From assembly GCA_002070115.1 (NCBI GenBank), contig MWCO01000015.1, positions 1 through 64,000 of the forward strand: 64,000 bases of DNA, read 5' to 3'. Within the stretch, counting starts at the first letter, position 1. Each line of letters begins with the position of its first letter. Below are positions 54,117 through 63,839 of the stretch, piece after piece. Both the position numbers and the translations under genes were made by a program. The notes below the pieces were generated by a model. It worked only from the letters and a program-made list of their open reading frames with translations. It searched no databases and had not been told where the DNA came from. This DNA is from Deltaproteobacteria bacterium ADurb.Bin207. Lineage in GTDB: Bacteria > Myxococcota_A > Polyangia > Polyangiales > Polyangiaceae.

Positions 54117-55082
54117 ATGATAGAGATCGACCATCACCAGACCCACAACGGCGACGGTTGGATGCTGTCGCTTCGTCGCACGGTAGACCCGGAAAAGCTC
54201 GATTCCGAGCGGCATCCGCTGCTCATCATTCCGGGGTATGGGATGAATTCGTTCATTTTTGGTTTTCATCCACGGGGCACATCGATGGAAGCGGTGCTGG
54301 CCTCGCACGGTTTCGAGGTTTGGTCCGTGGATCTTCGTGGGCAGGGAAGGAGCCGCTCGGTAGGGGGAAGCCTTCGCTACCACCTCGAGGATTTGGTGCT
54401 TTACGATGTCGCGGCGGCGGTGCGCTTCGTGGTTGGAACGACGAAGACCCGCGCCAAGGATCTGGATTTGATCGGCTGCAGTCTGGGGGCAACGATGATG
54501 TTCGCCCATGTGGTATGCCAAAAGGAGCATCATGGGAGGCGGTTGGTCAATATGGGTGGTCCGGTGCGCTGGGTTCAGGTCCATCCTTTGCTGCGGGTGG
54601 CCTTCGCATCACCGCGGGTGGTGGAAGCTCTTCCTTTTCGCGGCACCCGGCACCTGGCGCGCGTCGCCCTACCCGCGCTTCGTCGTGTTCCCTGGCTTCT
54701 TTCCTTGTATCTTCACCCGAGCCATATCGACATGTCCCGTGCCGGCGAACTGAGTCGTACCGTCGAGAACCCAAACCGCCATATCAACGCGGACATCGCG
54801 CGATGGATGAATTTGCGCGATCCGATGATCGGGGGTCGCAACATTGCTGAGGAACTCAAAAATATTCGGCTGCCGCTTTTGACGATGGTAGCCAACGCGG
54901 ATGGGATCGTACCTCGAGCGACCACGTTATGGCCGCATGAAACGATTGGTTCCCCACAAAAAAAGGTGGTTGAAGTGGGAACCGACGATGAACCGATGGC
55001 CCATGCGGATATGTTCATCCATGATCGAGCGCCGGAGCGGGTGTTCAACCCTCTCGGCGATTGGCTGTCGACGGAGTCATGA
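54117..55082 (+). CDS. Alpha/beta hydrolase
   Basis: A 321-residue protein read from ATG 54117; a GTG at 54081 would add 12 residues and no ribosome site favours either. LLIIPGYGMNSF is the oxyanion region, LIGCSLGATMM holds the nucleophile Ser, VANADGIVP the acid and HADMF the His. The fold suits lipase- or esterase-type hydrolysis. In several bacteria such a hydrolase is fused or adjacent to a GMC oxidase, so the two probably act on one ester or sterol substrate (inference). Shares the operator region with gntR. Confidence 0.85.
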   Translation: MIEIDHHQTHNGDGWMLSLRRTVDPEKLDSERHPLLIIPGYGMNSFIFGFHPRGTSMEAVLASHGFEVWSVDLRGQGRSRSVGGSLRYHLEDLVLYDVAAAVRFVVGTTKTRAKDLDLIGCSLGATMMFAHVVCQKEHHGRRLVNMGGPVRWVQVHPLLRVAFASPRVVEALPFRGTRHLARVALPALRRVPWLLSLYLHPSHIDMSRAGELSRTVENPNRHINADIARWMNLRDPMIGGRNIAEELKNIRLPLLTMVANADGIVPRATTLWPHETIGSPQKKVVEVGTDDEPMAHADMFIHDRAPERVFNPLGDWLSTES

Positions 55083-55122
55083 GGATTCGGTTTTGTTGCC
55101 TGTCAGCGAAGCATTGCGGCAA

Positions 55123-55905
55123 CTACTCGGGAAAACCACAGCACGTGGGGTTTCCACACCAATCACCGGGGCCGCCTGCTGACCCCCCACTCGTCGCGCA
55201 GCCAAACGTGATCTTGCCATCGATGAGACACTCGCACGACTCGTCACCAGAGCCGATGGGAACACATTTGGTGGCGTAGTCATGGCCGTCGGGACATGAC
55301 CAAGCGCAATTGCATCCCCAAATGGAGGTCACCGTACAGTTTTTTTTCCCGCACTCGGACCCCGGCCAGCAGAGCCCATCCTCCTCGCAATGCTGATGAC
55401 TTCCGCAACTCATGGGGGTGCTCGGATCACAAGGGGGCGTCACACAAGGGTCTACGCCGTTTTCGCACCTATATCCCACAGCGCAGCCATTGGTGTCGTA
55501 AATGACCACGCCATGGCACCAATTGCAGGGTGGCAGCGGCGGGCAACCATCCGGCAAAGTACCGGTGCCACCGTAAGCTCCCGTGCCTCCGTCCGGGGCC
55601 CCCCCATACGCTCCTGTTCCGCCTGTCGCCCCTGAAGCCGCGTATCCCCCCATTCCTCCGGTTTCTGTACCCCCATACGCTCCCGAACCTCCTGTCGCGC
55701 CTGAACCTCCTGTCGCTCCCGAGCCTCCTGTCGCTCCCGAGCCTCCTGTCGCTCCCGAGCCTCCTGTCGCGCCTGAACCTCCCGCGCCCGCTAGCCCACC
55801 GTCGTTATGCTCTGAAGCAGAATCCAATACTTTCCCACCACAAGCGGTAACGAGAAGGGCGGTAATGCTCAAGCATGCGGAAAGCTCCCTAGTCACGTGA
55901 GTCAT
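55123..55905 (-). CDS. Lipoprotein with (SGATGG)n linker and Cys-rich domain
   Basis: A 260-residue exported protein from ATG 55905 (AAGG just upstream). The lipobox is LLVTACGG. Residues about 38-125 are Gly-rich with five or more SGATGG units. The C-terminal half has about twenty cysteines (for example DGCPPLPPCNWCHG, CGSHQHCEEDGLCWPGSECGKKNC), implying a compact disulfide-bonded module. Not recognised as a named family. Probably surface-exposed. Confidence 0.75.
   Translation of the reverse strand: MTHVTRELSACLSITALLVTACGGKVLDSASEHNDGGLAGAGGSGATGGSGATGGSGATGGSGATGGSGATGGSGAYGGTETGGMGGYAASGATGGTGAYGGAPDGGTGAYGGTGTLPDGCPPLPPCNWCHGVVIYDTNGCAVGYRCENGVDPCVTPPCDPSTPMSCGSHQHCEEDGLCWPGSECGKKNCTVTSIWGCNCAWSCPDGHDYATKCVPIGSGDESCECLIDGKITFGCATSGGSAGGPGDWCGNPTCCGFPE
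55685..55774 (-). repeat. Five tandem 18-base repeats coding Gly-rich linker
   Basis: Five contiguous copies of a unit like GAGCCTCCTGTCGCTCCC code for GSGATG repeats. As in the DUF4185 gene, the period is a multiple of three. Confidence 0.9.
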
Positions 55906-56057
55906 GGCCTTGCCCCTTAGATTCGACATTCGAAAGACGAAGTATAGCAGACGAGAAGGGGGCTGCCATTTTCGAGGCGGCTAAAAACGGCTTCGTCATC
56001 GGCGATCGGCACCTGTGAGCTAGATCATCCCTATCCAAAGATGCTAGGGCATCAGGT

Positions 56058-57566
56058 ATGCGTTATCGAGCGGCAATTCCCGTGTTCCTGAGTGGCTTAC
56101 TCTTCGCCCTCGGATGGATGGACCTCCCCATCGCGAATTCACAAACAATTTCAACTAGTTCCAGTTCAACGGCGCCATCGTCGCCCCCCTCTTCCGCCGC
56201 CCCGCAGACCCATCCACGCATCCAACAAGCCGTCGATAAACTCGCCCAGACCATCCATGAATACGGCGGAACCGTCGGCGTGTATATCGTCGATATCCCC
56301 ACCGGCAAAGTCCTTGGTGCCCATGAGCCGAAAACAGCGCTCAATCCGGCGTCGAACATGAAATTGGTGACGGCTGGGGCGGCGCTTTGGAAGCTCACGG
56401 CCCACCATACGTATCGCACGGGACTGTACGGGCAACACAAGGGCCAAGAAGTCCACCAGTTGGTATTGCGCGGCTACGGTGATCCTTCTTTTGAAGCCAA
56501 GGATTTATGGGAACTCACGCAGGGGCTCAGCCGGTTGGGCGTCAAGCGGGTTCGAGGCGATATCTTGGTTGACCAGTCATTTTTTGACGATGCGTACGTG
56601 CCGCCGGGATTTGAGCAACAACCGAATGAGTGGGCGTATTTTCGAGCGCCGGTGAGCGCCATCGCGTTGGAAGCGAATACGGTGACGATGCATGTGACGG
56701 CGACGAAGAGCGGCGAGCCGGCTTTGGTTTCGTTTGCTCCCCCGGGGTTCGTGGACATGGCGGGTCGGGTGACGACGGGGGCAGGAGGGTCGGAACAAAG
56801 CGTGACGCTGACCCTGACGCCGCAGGATGGGAGATTACAAGCTCGTGTGGGAGGCTCGATCCCTGAGGATTCGATCCGGATGCGCTTCACCCAGCGTATC
56901 GACGATCCTAGTTTATTCGCGGGATATGCTCTTCGAGCCATCCTTGCGGAGCGAGGCATTCAGGTCGATGGGCAAGTTCGGGCGGGAGGTGAAAAGATAA
57001 CACGACTGCTTGCGATGCATCATTCCTCCCGGCTCGCGAATCTGCTCGAACGGTTGGGAAAAGACAGTGATAATTTTTATGCGGAGATGATTTTCAAAAG
57101 TTTGGCGGGAGATACGAAACGTCGCGGTCTAACGACGGCCTCCGGCGCCGAGGTGGCGCGCGCCTATCTCGAAAGCATCGGAGCCTTCGATGAAGGAACG
57201 CTCATGCGCAACGGTTCGGGGCTTTTCGACAGCAATCGTCTGACGGCCCACACCCTGGGCACCGTTTTGCGGTCGTCGTATCAAGATCCCGTCGTTCAAT
57301 CTGAGTTTGTGCGTCATTTGGCGGTGGGGGGGCAAGACGGGACGCTTCGATGGCGGTTTCGGGACAAGATGACCAAAGGCATTGTGAGGGCCAAAACGGG
57401 TACCTTGGCATCGGTGACATCGCTATCCGGATATGTATTGCCGAGGAACCGAAATCCGATCGCGTTCGCCATCATCGTCAACGGGGTTGCGGGAAAGATA
57501 ACGGGGGCGCGGGATTCCATCGATCGATGCGTTCAAACCGTGGTTCGAGAAAGCTACAAGGATTGA
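56058..57566 (+). CDS. dacB: D-alanyl-D-alanine carboxypeptidase/endopeptidase (PBP4 type)
   Basis: A 502-residue S13 peptidase with an N-terminal signal peptide and a Ser/Pro linker. The penicillin-binding motifs are SxxK with Ser99 (NPASNMKLV), SxN (KDSDNFYAEMI) and KTG (RAKTGTLASV). It trims D-Ala and cuts cross-links in periplasmic peptidoglycan. Length is normal for PBP4. It is monocistronic and converges on the sigma factor gene; an unusual hairpin-rich gap follows. Confidence 0.92.
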   Translation: MRYRAAIPVFLSGLLFALGWMDLPIANSQTISTSSSSTAPSSPPSSAAPQTHPRIQQAVDKLAQTIHEYGGTVGVYIVDIPTGKVLGAHEPKTALNPASNMKLVTAGAALWKLTAHHTYRTGLYGQHKGQEVHQLVLRGYGDPSFEAKDLWELTQGLSRLGVKRVRGDILVDQSFFDDAYVPPGFEQQPNEWAYFRAPVSAIALEANTVTMHVTATKSGEPALVSFAPPGFVDMAGRVTTGAGGSEQSVTLTLTPQDGRLQARVGGSIPEDSIRMRFTQRIDDPSLFAGYALRAILAERGIQVDGQVRAGGEKITRLLAMHHSSRLANLLERLGKDSDNFYAEMIFKSLAGDTKRRGLTTASGAEVARAYLESIGAFDEGTLMRNGSGLFDSNRLTAHTLGTVLRSSYQDPVVQSEFVRHLAVGGQDGTLRWRFRDKMTKGIVRAKTGTLASVTSLSGYVLPRNRNPIAFAIIVNGVAGKITGARDSIDRCVQTVVRESYKD

Positions 57567-57588
57567 AAATCGGTTGTGTTGAAAATCG

Positions 57589-57625
57589 ACCTGGCATCCG
57601 TTCGGAAACGGGGTAAACTCCAGGT
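57589..57625 (+). terminator. Two-part hairpin after dacB
   Basis: Outer arms ACCTGG (57589-57594) and CCAGGT (57620-57625) enclose inner arms CCGTT (57598-57602) and AACGG (57607-57611) around CGGA. It begins 22 bases after the dacB stop and probably acts as terminator, although no U-tract follows. Confidence 0.45.
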
Positions 57626-57657
57626 TAGGGAAATCGTGACTCCGCAAGGAGGAGAGG

Positions 57658-57681
57658 CACCATGATCGCAATGTCATGGTG
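57658..57681. repeat. Perfect 8-base inverted repeat with embedded mini-ORF
   Basis: CACCATGA and TCATGGTG are separated by eight bases. The left arm holds an ATG preceded by AAGGAGGAG at good spacing, which opens a six-codon frame (MIAMSW). A third inverted repeat, TCATGTA (57698-57704) with TACATGA (57726-57732), lies downstream. Confidence 0.5.
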
Positions 57682-57753
57682 AGGGGGCATCGTGTGGTCA
57701 TGTATCGAGCTGTAAACCAACGCGGTACATGAGCCCGGCAGGGGGGATATTTC

Positions 57754-59205
57754 TCAGAAATCACGCATTTGTTTGCGGATTTTTGTCAGGGCCTGCTCCT
57801 GCAATTGGCGAATTCGCTCGCGAGACAGATTGTATTTGTCCCCAATTTCCTTGAGAGTCAGCTCGTTTTCGTCGTCCAAACCAAAACGCCATCGGATGAT
57901 GCGCGATTCGATGGGCGACAACGTGGTGAGAAGCCGTCGCACTTCGTCGGCCCATTTGCGATTTGCCAGGTGGTCATAGGGTGTGGCGGCATCATCTTCC
58001 TGTAGAAAATCGATAAATTTTCGTCCATCTTCATCTCCGACGGGTCGGTCGAGGGAAAATGGGGTTTCGGCAAAAAAGTCCTTGACCTTATCGAGTTTGT
58101 CTTGAGGGATGCCGGTTTCGGACTCGAGTTCCTCCAAGGTAGGTTCGCGGCCCGTTCGCGCGATGACGGCCTGTGTGGCTCTGGCGACTCGATTGTGGGT
58201 ATCGAGCATATGGACGGGGATTCGGACGGCGCGTCCTTTGTCGGCCAAGGCACGGCTGATGGCATGCCGGATCCACCAGGAGGCATAGGTCGAGAACCGG
58301 TATCCTCGGCGATGATCGAAGCGTTCGACGGCTTTCATCAAGCCGATATTGCCTTCTTGAATGAGGTCGATGAGAGGCATCCTGCCGCGGTTGTAACGTC
58401 GAGCGATCGACACCACCAATCGCAAATTCGCCTTAACAAACGCGCTTTTAGCAATCAATTGCCGTTCATGGGCCACCCGGATACGTCGCAGGAAGCGGCG
58501 ATAAGCGGGCGTATCGGCGAGTGTGGTATGGTTGGTGGCTTCGTCGGCGTTTTCGATGGGGCTAACGAGTTCATGAACGACTTGGCAGCAATGGCTTACC
58601 CACAGACGGTCACTGTCGGGCAGGCGGACGGCCGCGGCGAGTTCGTTGCAGTATCGTCGGTAACGTCGCTCCTGTTCCGCGGTCAATTTGGAGCGTTGTT
58701 TTTGAAAAAGTCGAATTAGTTTGCGCAGTTCGGGGATGGCTCGCAGGTCGACTTCTTCGGAGGCGCCTGATATTTTGATGGCAGCCTCGAGGCCATCGAG
58801 AACGTAATCCGCGGCGGGGACATACGATAAGATGGCACGCCAGTATGCAATCTCTGCGGTTTCGACTTTTTCCGCGGCTTGGATCTCATCGTCGGGGCCC
58901 ATGACATGGTGGGTAGCCATTTCCCGGAAGTACCGGGCGAGCATCGAATCCCCAGTTTTTTCTGATGTTCGTGCGCCGGTTTCGAGGGCGGGGGGAGGTT
59001 CGGAGAAAGAGATGATGACCTCCATATCCTCTGCCCTACCGAAGCGGCTGGCCACGCGAACCGACGTATCCTCCAACTCATCTGCCAACGAGGACAGGGG
59101 TGCTACGGCCAGCCCTGTCATCCCCACGCTGTCCTGCGGATGGTCGGACTCAATCCTCGGTCGCTTAGAATCCATGGTCCAATTCCGAGCTGTCGAAGAC
59201 CTCAT
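57754..59205 (-). CDS. RpoD-like RNA polymerase sigma factor (group 2)
   Basis: A 483-residue sigma-70 protein from ATG 59205 with AGGTG seven bases upstream. Region 1.2 ([21 protein letters not shown]), region 2 ([51 protein letters not shown]), region 3 and region 4 ([29 protein letters not shown]) are complete. Region 1.1 is absent or replaced by a short, unrelated N-terminus, and the non-conserved insert is small, so this is a secondary RpoD-type factor rather than the housekeeping one. It is monocistronic and would redirect transcription under some condition; the signal is unknown. Confidence 0.9.
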   Translation of the reverse strand: MRSSTARNWTMDSKRPRIESDHPQDSVGMTGLAVAPLSSLADELEDTSVRVASRFGRAEDMEVIISFSEPPPALETGARTSEKTGDSMLARYFREMATHHVMGPDDEIQAAEKVETAEIAYWRAILSYVPAADYVLDGLEAAIKISGASEEVDLRAIPELRKLIRLFQKQRSKLTAEQERRYRRYCNELAAAVRLPDSDRLWVSHCCQVVHELVSPIENADEATNHTTLADTPAYRRFLRRIRVAHERQLIAKSAFVKANLRLVVSIARRYNRGRMPLIDLIQEGNIGLMKAVERFDHRRGYRFSTYASWWIRHAISRALADKGRAVRIPVHMLDTHNRVARATQAVIARTGREPTLEELESETGIPQDKLDKVKDFFAETPFSLDRPVGDEDGRKFIDFLQEDDAATPYDHLANRKWADEVRRLLTTLSPIESRIIRWRFGLDDENELTLKEIGDKYNLSRERIRQLQEQALTKIRKQMRDF

Positions 59206-59531
59206 CTTTTCACCTAACCTATCATCCCCTCGGGTTATTCCCACGTGTTGTGGTTGACTTCTCGCGTTTGCTCTCCTCATCGGCTGTGTTCGCCTCTCAT
59301 TTCTGCTCACAGCTCGTTTCATCTCTGAACCATCGTGCACCAGATCCTTGGCGCGATTGGTGCCACGTATTCTGGGTTTGAATTGTCAAGCAATAATCGT
59401 TCCGCGACGGAGCATCGAAGAATCATTTCGAGCCAAGGCTCGTTGAAACGGAAATATGAGTTCTGCCTCCGGGGCTCGGCATATTTGTGTCACAGTGCCA
59501 AAAGCTCGCCTGCGGCTAACCCCTGATCCTC
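59206..59531. other. Divergent intergenic region between sigma factor and ABC transporter
   Basis: These 326 bases hold no supported gene. CGAGCC-AA-GGCTCG at 59429-59442 is a perfect palindrome 90 bases before the ABC gene and might be an operator. Confidence 0.4.
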
Positions 59532-61154
59532 ATGTCTCGCATTGGGCATCAATCCTTCTCCCGTCTTCGCGTTTCGAGCATTTGCGGCTGGGTTGCGGTT
59601 CACCATCCGGGCTGGGCCCTGCTGCTCGTGATCGCGGGGGTGCTACATGCGGTATTTCATGGAGCGGTGGCGTGGATGGCTGCTTCGTTGGGTCGTGCGA
59701 TCGCCGCAGGTTCGACAGCACCGATGGCGGGGTCGGCCATTGTCGTAGCATCCCTCGGATTGGGTGCGGTTTTCGCGAAAGGGTTGTTCGGTATCCTGGC
59801 GTCGCTGGCACAAACTCGTTTGTCTTCGGCAGCCGGTCAAGCGCTTCGAGACCACATCCTTTCCATTCTGCTCGCGACAGGCTCGCACGCGCCTGGTCCC
59901 GCGACCATCACACGGTTGAGTTCCCGTTTACGCGAAGCCGAAGCAGCGATAGCCAACGGACCGTTTGCTGTCGCGCGCGCCATCCTTCAACTTCTTCCCA
60001 TTATCGCGGGTCTTTTCGTTGTTTCGCCAGGATTGACGGTGCTTGCCATCGCCATGCTCGCGCCGTTTTCACTCGTTTTGTCCCTGGCACGACGTCGTTG
60101 GCGGCATGCTTATGAATCTAGCATGCGCGCATCGGATGCGGTGCATGAGGAGATGGACGACCTTATCCGACATCTCGATCTATGGCGTTGCTATGGATCG
60201 GGTGGGCAGGTTCGTGAAGTGGTTTCCGAGCTTGGGGCCCGTGCGGCCTCGGCACATCTCCGAGCACAAACGCTAGGCGTGACCATATCCTCGACCAACG
60301 AAGTGCTTGGAGCCACTGCTTTGCTCGCGGTTTTGGTCGTTGCCGCCCATGGGTTCGGCACCATCGATGGAGCATCCGTGATCGCCTTCATAGCCCTTTT
60401 CTTTTTGGCTTATCGACCGTTACGGGACTTGGGGGATGGGAGAACCGCCTGGTTGCGTGGACGTGAAGCCCTTCGGACCTTGAGCCAACTGCCAGTGTCG
60501 ACGGAAACGAGTGCTGTCGCCGGTACTATCCCGCGAGCGGAACCATCCGTTCACGTGCGCATCGAGCGAGTTGGTGTGCCACCGATGACGCCTTGCGTAA
60601 GCTTTGACCTGCCGGCTGGTCGTATGGTTGCGATTGCGGGGCCGACCGGCGCTGGCAAGACGACTCTCGTTCGGGCGTTGCTCGGGCTGGAGCCATCGGC
60701 GGTGGGAGAAGTGTCCGTAAACGGATACGCTTTGGCTCCCGGGCAAGTGGGCCCAGCCTATCGTCCGTTTGCCTGGGTTCCTCAAGATGCGCCCGTGATT
60801 TCCGGTTCTCTCGACGACAACTTGCGTCTTGGGGGGGCGACTTGTTCGCATGCTTACGGGCATTTGGCGGCATTGGGGGCTGGGGCATTGATGCAGGACA
60901 TAGGCGAAGACAAGCTTGGAGCCTGTGGGCGCACTTTGTCGGGTGGGGAACGTCGATGGGTGAGTCTTGCGCGGGCGCTTGCGACAGGGTTTCCGGTATT
61001 GTTGTTGGATGAGCCGACGGTAGGTCTCGATGCACGTGCTCGAAAGGCGGCGTTGGAGGTGCTTCAGCGAATCAAGGGCAAACGAAGCCTGGTGGTGGCG
61101 AGTCACGATCAAGACGTGCTGTCGATGTCCGATGAAGTCGTTACGTTGGAGTAA
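59532..61154 (+). CDS. ABC transporter, fused permease and ATPase
   Basis: A 540-residue half-transporter. The N-terminal 330 residues include about six membrane helices of a type I exporter fold. The ATPase domain has Walker A GPTGAGKTT (near residue 374), Q-loop VPQDAPV, signature LSGGE, Walker B VLLLDEPT and the switch His in VVASHD. The compact permease and NBD resemble CydC/CydD-type exporters, but no partner half-transporter is adjacent, so it probably forms a homodimer. Substrate unknown. Confidence 0.88.
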   Translation: MSRIGHQSFSRLRVSSICGWVAVHHPGWALLLVIAGVLHAVFHGAVAWMAASLGRAIAAGSTAPMAGSAIVVASLGLGAVFAKGLFGILASLAQTRLSSAAGQALRDHILSILLATGSHAPGPATITRLSSRLREAEAAIANGPFAVARAILQLLPIIAGLFVVSPGLTVLAIAMLAPFSLVLSLARRRWRHAYESSMRASDAVHEEMDDLIRHLDLWRCYGSGGQVREVVSELGARAASAHLRAQTLGVTISSTNEVLGATALLAVLVVAAHGFGTIDGASVIAFIALFFLAYRPLRDLGDGRTAWLRGREALRTLSQLPVSTETSAVAGTIPRAEPSVHVRIERVGVPPMTPCVSFDLPAGRMVAIAGPTGAGKTTLVRALLGLEPSAVGEVSVNGYALAPGQVGPAYRPFAWVPQDAPVISGSLDDNLRLGGATCSHAYGHLAALGAGALMQDIGEDKLGACGRTLSGGERRWVSLARALATGFPVLLLDEPTVGLDARARKAALEVLQRIKGKRSLVVASHDQDVLSMSDEVVTLE

Positions 61155-61218
61155 GATTTGGATTTCGCAGCCAAGCGTGCGCTCATCCAAGGGGTGGGAA
61201 CGCTCAACCGAATCGACA

Positions 61219-62181
61219 TCACAGGTTTTGGTCTAAAAAGTGAAATGTATCTTTCCATGCCGCCTTGGCTTGGGCGCGCCAGACGAAGGCGTGAAACGCG
61301 TGTCCTTGTCGTGGGTACGAGCGAACTTCCACGGGCGAAGCGCGATGGCTCAGGGCTTTTTCGAGGCGAAGAGAGTCGCGGCGGATGGGATCGTCGGCCC
61401 CCACGATAGCGTGGCAAGGGGGCAGCGGGCGGACGGGACAAGCCGTGCTTTCCAGCACGAGCAGGGGGCTTGCCAAGTCCGCACCCTCGACCTTTGGGTC
61501 GGGCAGGTAGGCTTTGGATACGGAAACGATTCGGTTCATGACCCAGGGATGAATGGCCGGATCGTCTAAAAACCTTTCTGGATTCGATACTTGCAGAATT
61601 CCGCACGCGGGCAGGAGGGCTTTGGGAACGATGGTGGTGTCAAACACATTTCGTGCGTACGGTTCTTTTCGTTCGAAACAAGCGGCGACCGTAAGAGCGG
61701 TGGCGAGATTGGCTCCGGCCGATTCTCCCGCAAGGACCAATCGTTGCACGTCGGCGCCATAGCGATGAGCGTTTTGGACGACCCATTGATAGGCCAGGCA
61801 AGCATCTTGGAGCGGGGCGGGGAATGGGTGTTGGGGAGCGAGACGGTAGTTGGCGTTGAAGACGACATACCCACGCCTGGCGAAGGAAAGGGCCATGATC
61901 CAATGGGTTTCCTTCGACAGGATGCGAAAGCCGCCGCCATGCAGATACAGCAAAGATGGTCTTGGGGCCGGGAACTTGGAGGGCACCCATACATCCAGAC
62001 GATGCATGGGGCTATCCAAGCCGTAGGCTACATCTTGTACGACATGAATACCGTACCGCGCTGGATCCGCGGACGGCCAGCGGCTACCGATCCAAGACAA
62101 CGAGCGGTAAAAGCTGTCGATACCGACCGAAAGGGCGGATGCGCCAGGGGAGATGGCATGAGAATCATCGCGCATGAGCAT
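61219..62181 (-). CDS. HSL-type alpha/beta hydrolase (esterase/lipase)
   Basis: A 320-residue enzyme. The HSL-family oxyanion motif LYLHGGGF, nucleophile LAGESAGAN, acid in VGADDPIR and His in RQGHAFH are all present. It hydrolyses short-chain esters or acyl groups. No signal peptide is visible, so it is cytoplasmic. It starts at ATG 62181 or 62175, with no clear ribosome site. It converges on the ABC transporter gene. Confidence 0.9.
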   Translation of the reverse strand: MLMRDDSHAISPGASALSVGIDSFYRSLSWIGSRWPSADPARYGIHVVQDVAYGLDSPMHRLDVWVPSKFPAPRPSLLYLHGGGFRILSKETHWIMALSFARRGYVVFNANYRLAPQHPFPAPLQDACLAYQWVVQNAHRYGADVQRLVLAGESAGANLATALTVAACFERKEPYARNVFDTTIVPKALLPACGILQVSNPERFLDDPAIHPWVMNRIVSVSKAYLPDPKVEGADLASPLLVLESTACPVRPLPPCHAIVGADDPIRRDSLRLEKALSHRASPVEVRSYPRQGHAFHAFVWRAQAKAAWKDTFHFLDQNL

Positions 62182-62492
62182 CGACCGTGAACGAGACAGA
62201 AGCGAATGGCAAGAGTTCGTCGCGGGGAATCACTCGTGGAGCCAATCCACCGCGCCTGGGCAAGACGCAGAAAGTCGATTGGCACCATGACCACAATCGC
62301 TAAAGAAGTCGGCCGGTTCGATGAAATCACCGTCGTCGTCGTGAGCGAGCATGTTGATGAGGCTCTGAACGCATGCCACAGCAGATTCGGCAACAGGAGA
62401 TGGTTCGAGTCGATGGTCTGACGAAGGGGCAACGATGGCAGGACATCAGCTTGCTGCTGACAGGCCCGTGGGTTCCAGCTAGCGTTGCGGGA
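62182..62492. other. Divergent intergenic region
   Basis: These 311 bases contain short frames on both strands but none has a ribosome site or family features. No strong promoter or repeat was recognised. Confidence 0.35.
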
Positions 62493-63761
62493 ATGCGATT
62501 GACACTCATCGCCCTTTTGTTGTTCGTGTTGCACACCTTGGCCTGCTCTAGCCTATCGGCATCGAGGCCAGCGAAAGAGGGAACGGCCGAGGAGCTGCGT
62601 AGCGCCTTGCGCGAGGATTTTCGCTACGGTCGTCTGGATAGGGATGCGGTACGCGACCTGGCATACCTGGTAGGTGAGCGAGAGGTGCGGGAATCGAAGG
62701 GGGAGCAGGCCATTCAGCGGGTGCAGCAAGCCCGCGGGTGTGCGCGGGACTTGGAGGATGTCTTGGAGGATCGGGCGGAAGGCACCGACAAGGCTGCCGC
62801 GCTTGCGGCCATGGCGTTGTTGGCGATCGACCGGGGACGTCCGAGTGCGTGGCGTTCGCATCGAACTTCGTCGGATCCGGATTGGCGAGCGGTGGGAGTG
62901 CGAACGCTGACGTTGGCCGAGGAGGGGCAATGGCGTAGGGCGGCGATGGTCGATCTGGATCAGAACGTTCGGTTAGCGGCTGCCCAAGCCTCTGAAAAAG
63001 CGATGGATCCGGCGGATCGGGCGGCGCTTTTGGACGTAGCGCGCAACGATCCGGAGGTACTGGTTCGGGTGGCAGCGATTCGCGCCCTTGGGTGGATAGC
63101 GACCGAGCAGGACGTTCATTTCATGCGAGATTTATGGCCGTTGGCGCCAGCACCGGCGCGTCAGGCGTTGGTGAGCGCCTGGGCATTTCCTGGGACGATG
63201 GAGCGCAGGGGATTGGAGCAAATCCGTTGGGTAGCGGAGACGGAAACGGGAACGCCAGCGATCATTGCCGCGGGGATTTTGTATCGGTATGGTGAAAGCA
63301 CACGGGGAGTCGGGGCAGCGATGCTTCGCAAAGCGATTCAACAAGGAATCGCGAGAGATCGCGTGTTTGCGATAGCCATGGCGCCTTATCGGGAGCCACA
63401 GTGGCTCGAGCTATTGAAAGAAACTGCGGAGCAAGCGGAGCCCATCGTGCGTGTGGCTGCATTGGAGAAACTGGCGTTGCACCCGGAGACGGCCGCGATG
63501 GCGCGGGAAAAACTCGGTCATATTGCGGTATCGGGACAAGCGGGACAACACGAGGCAAGGCAGAGTATGGCGCGCGTGGGTGATCGTCGGGTACTGCGGC
63601 TGCTTCTTCAAGACGCGAAAAGTTCCAAGCCATCGGTGCGGCTATCCGCGATGCATTCGTTGCTTACGCTCGATGAATGGGCTCGTGCGTCATTTTTCTT
63701 GGCGGATCCGGAGCCTTCGGCTCGCATGCACACCGCTTGTGCTCTTTTATCCAAGCCGTGA
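62493..63761 (+). CDS. HEAT-repeat lipoprotein
   Basis: A 422-residue exported protein from ATG 62493, preceded by GCGGGA. The signal peptide ends with LHTLACSS, a lipobox. The mature part is a string of HEAT-like helix pairs (QNVRLAAAQASEKAMDPADRAALLDVARNDPEVLVRVAAIRALGW and similar around residues 170-420). Such solenoids bind protein partners at the membrane. It is followed after 78 bases by another lipoprotein gene on the same strand, probably in one operon. Confidence 0.8.
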   Translation: MRLTLIALLLFVLHTLACSSLSASRPAKEGTAEELRSALREDFRYGRLDRDAVRDLAYLVGEREVRESKGEQAIQRVQQARGCARDLEDVLEDRAEGTDKAAALAAMALLAIDRGRPSAWRSHRTSSDPDWRAVGVRTLTLAEEGQWRRAAMVDLDQNVRLAAAQASEKAMDPADRAALLDVARNDPEVLVRVAAIRALGWIATEQDVHFMRDLWPLAPAPARQALVSAWAFPGTMERRGLEQIRWVAETETGTPAIIAAGILYRYGESTRGVGAAMLRKAIQQGIARDRVFAIAMAPYREPQWLELLKETAEQAEPIVRVAALEKLALHPETAAMAREKLGHIAVSGQAGQHEARQSMARVGDRRVLRLLLQDAKSSKPSVRLSAMHSLLTLDEWARASFFLADPEPSARMHTACALLSKP

Positions 63762-63839
63762 AAGGCAAGACGACGCGTGTATTCGATGACGGGATATGCA
63801 AAGGTAACCGCACGTTTCAAGGACGCAAGGGGTTCGAGG

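Noticed and set aside
55583-55900. Pro/Ala-rich (PPVAPE) repeat protein on the plus strand
   Set aside because: It is the complement of the Gly-rich linker of the minus-strand lipoprotein.
62206-62421. Small 71-codon frame before the HEAT lipoprotein
   Set aside because: No ribosome site, no family features, and composition like non-coding sequence.
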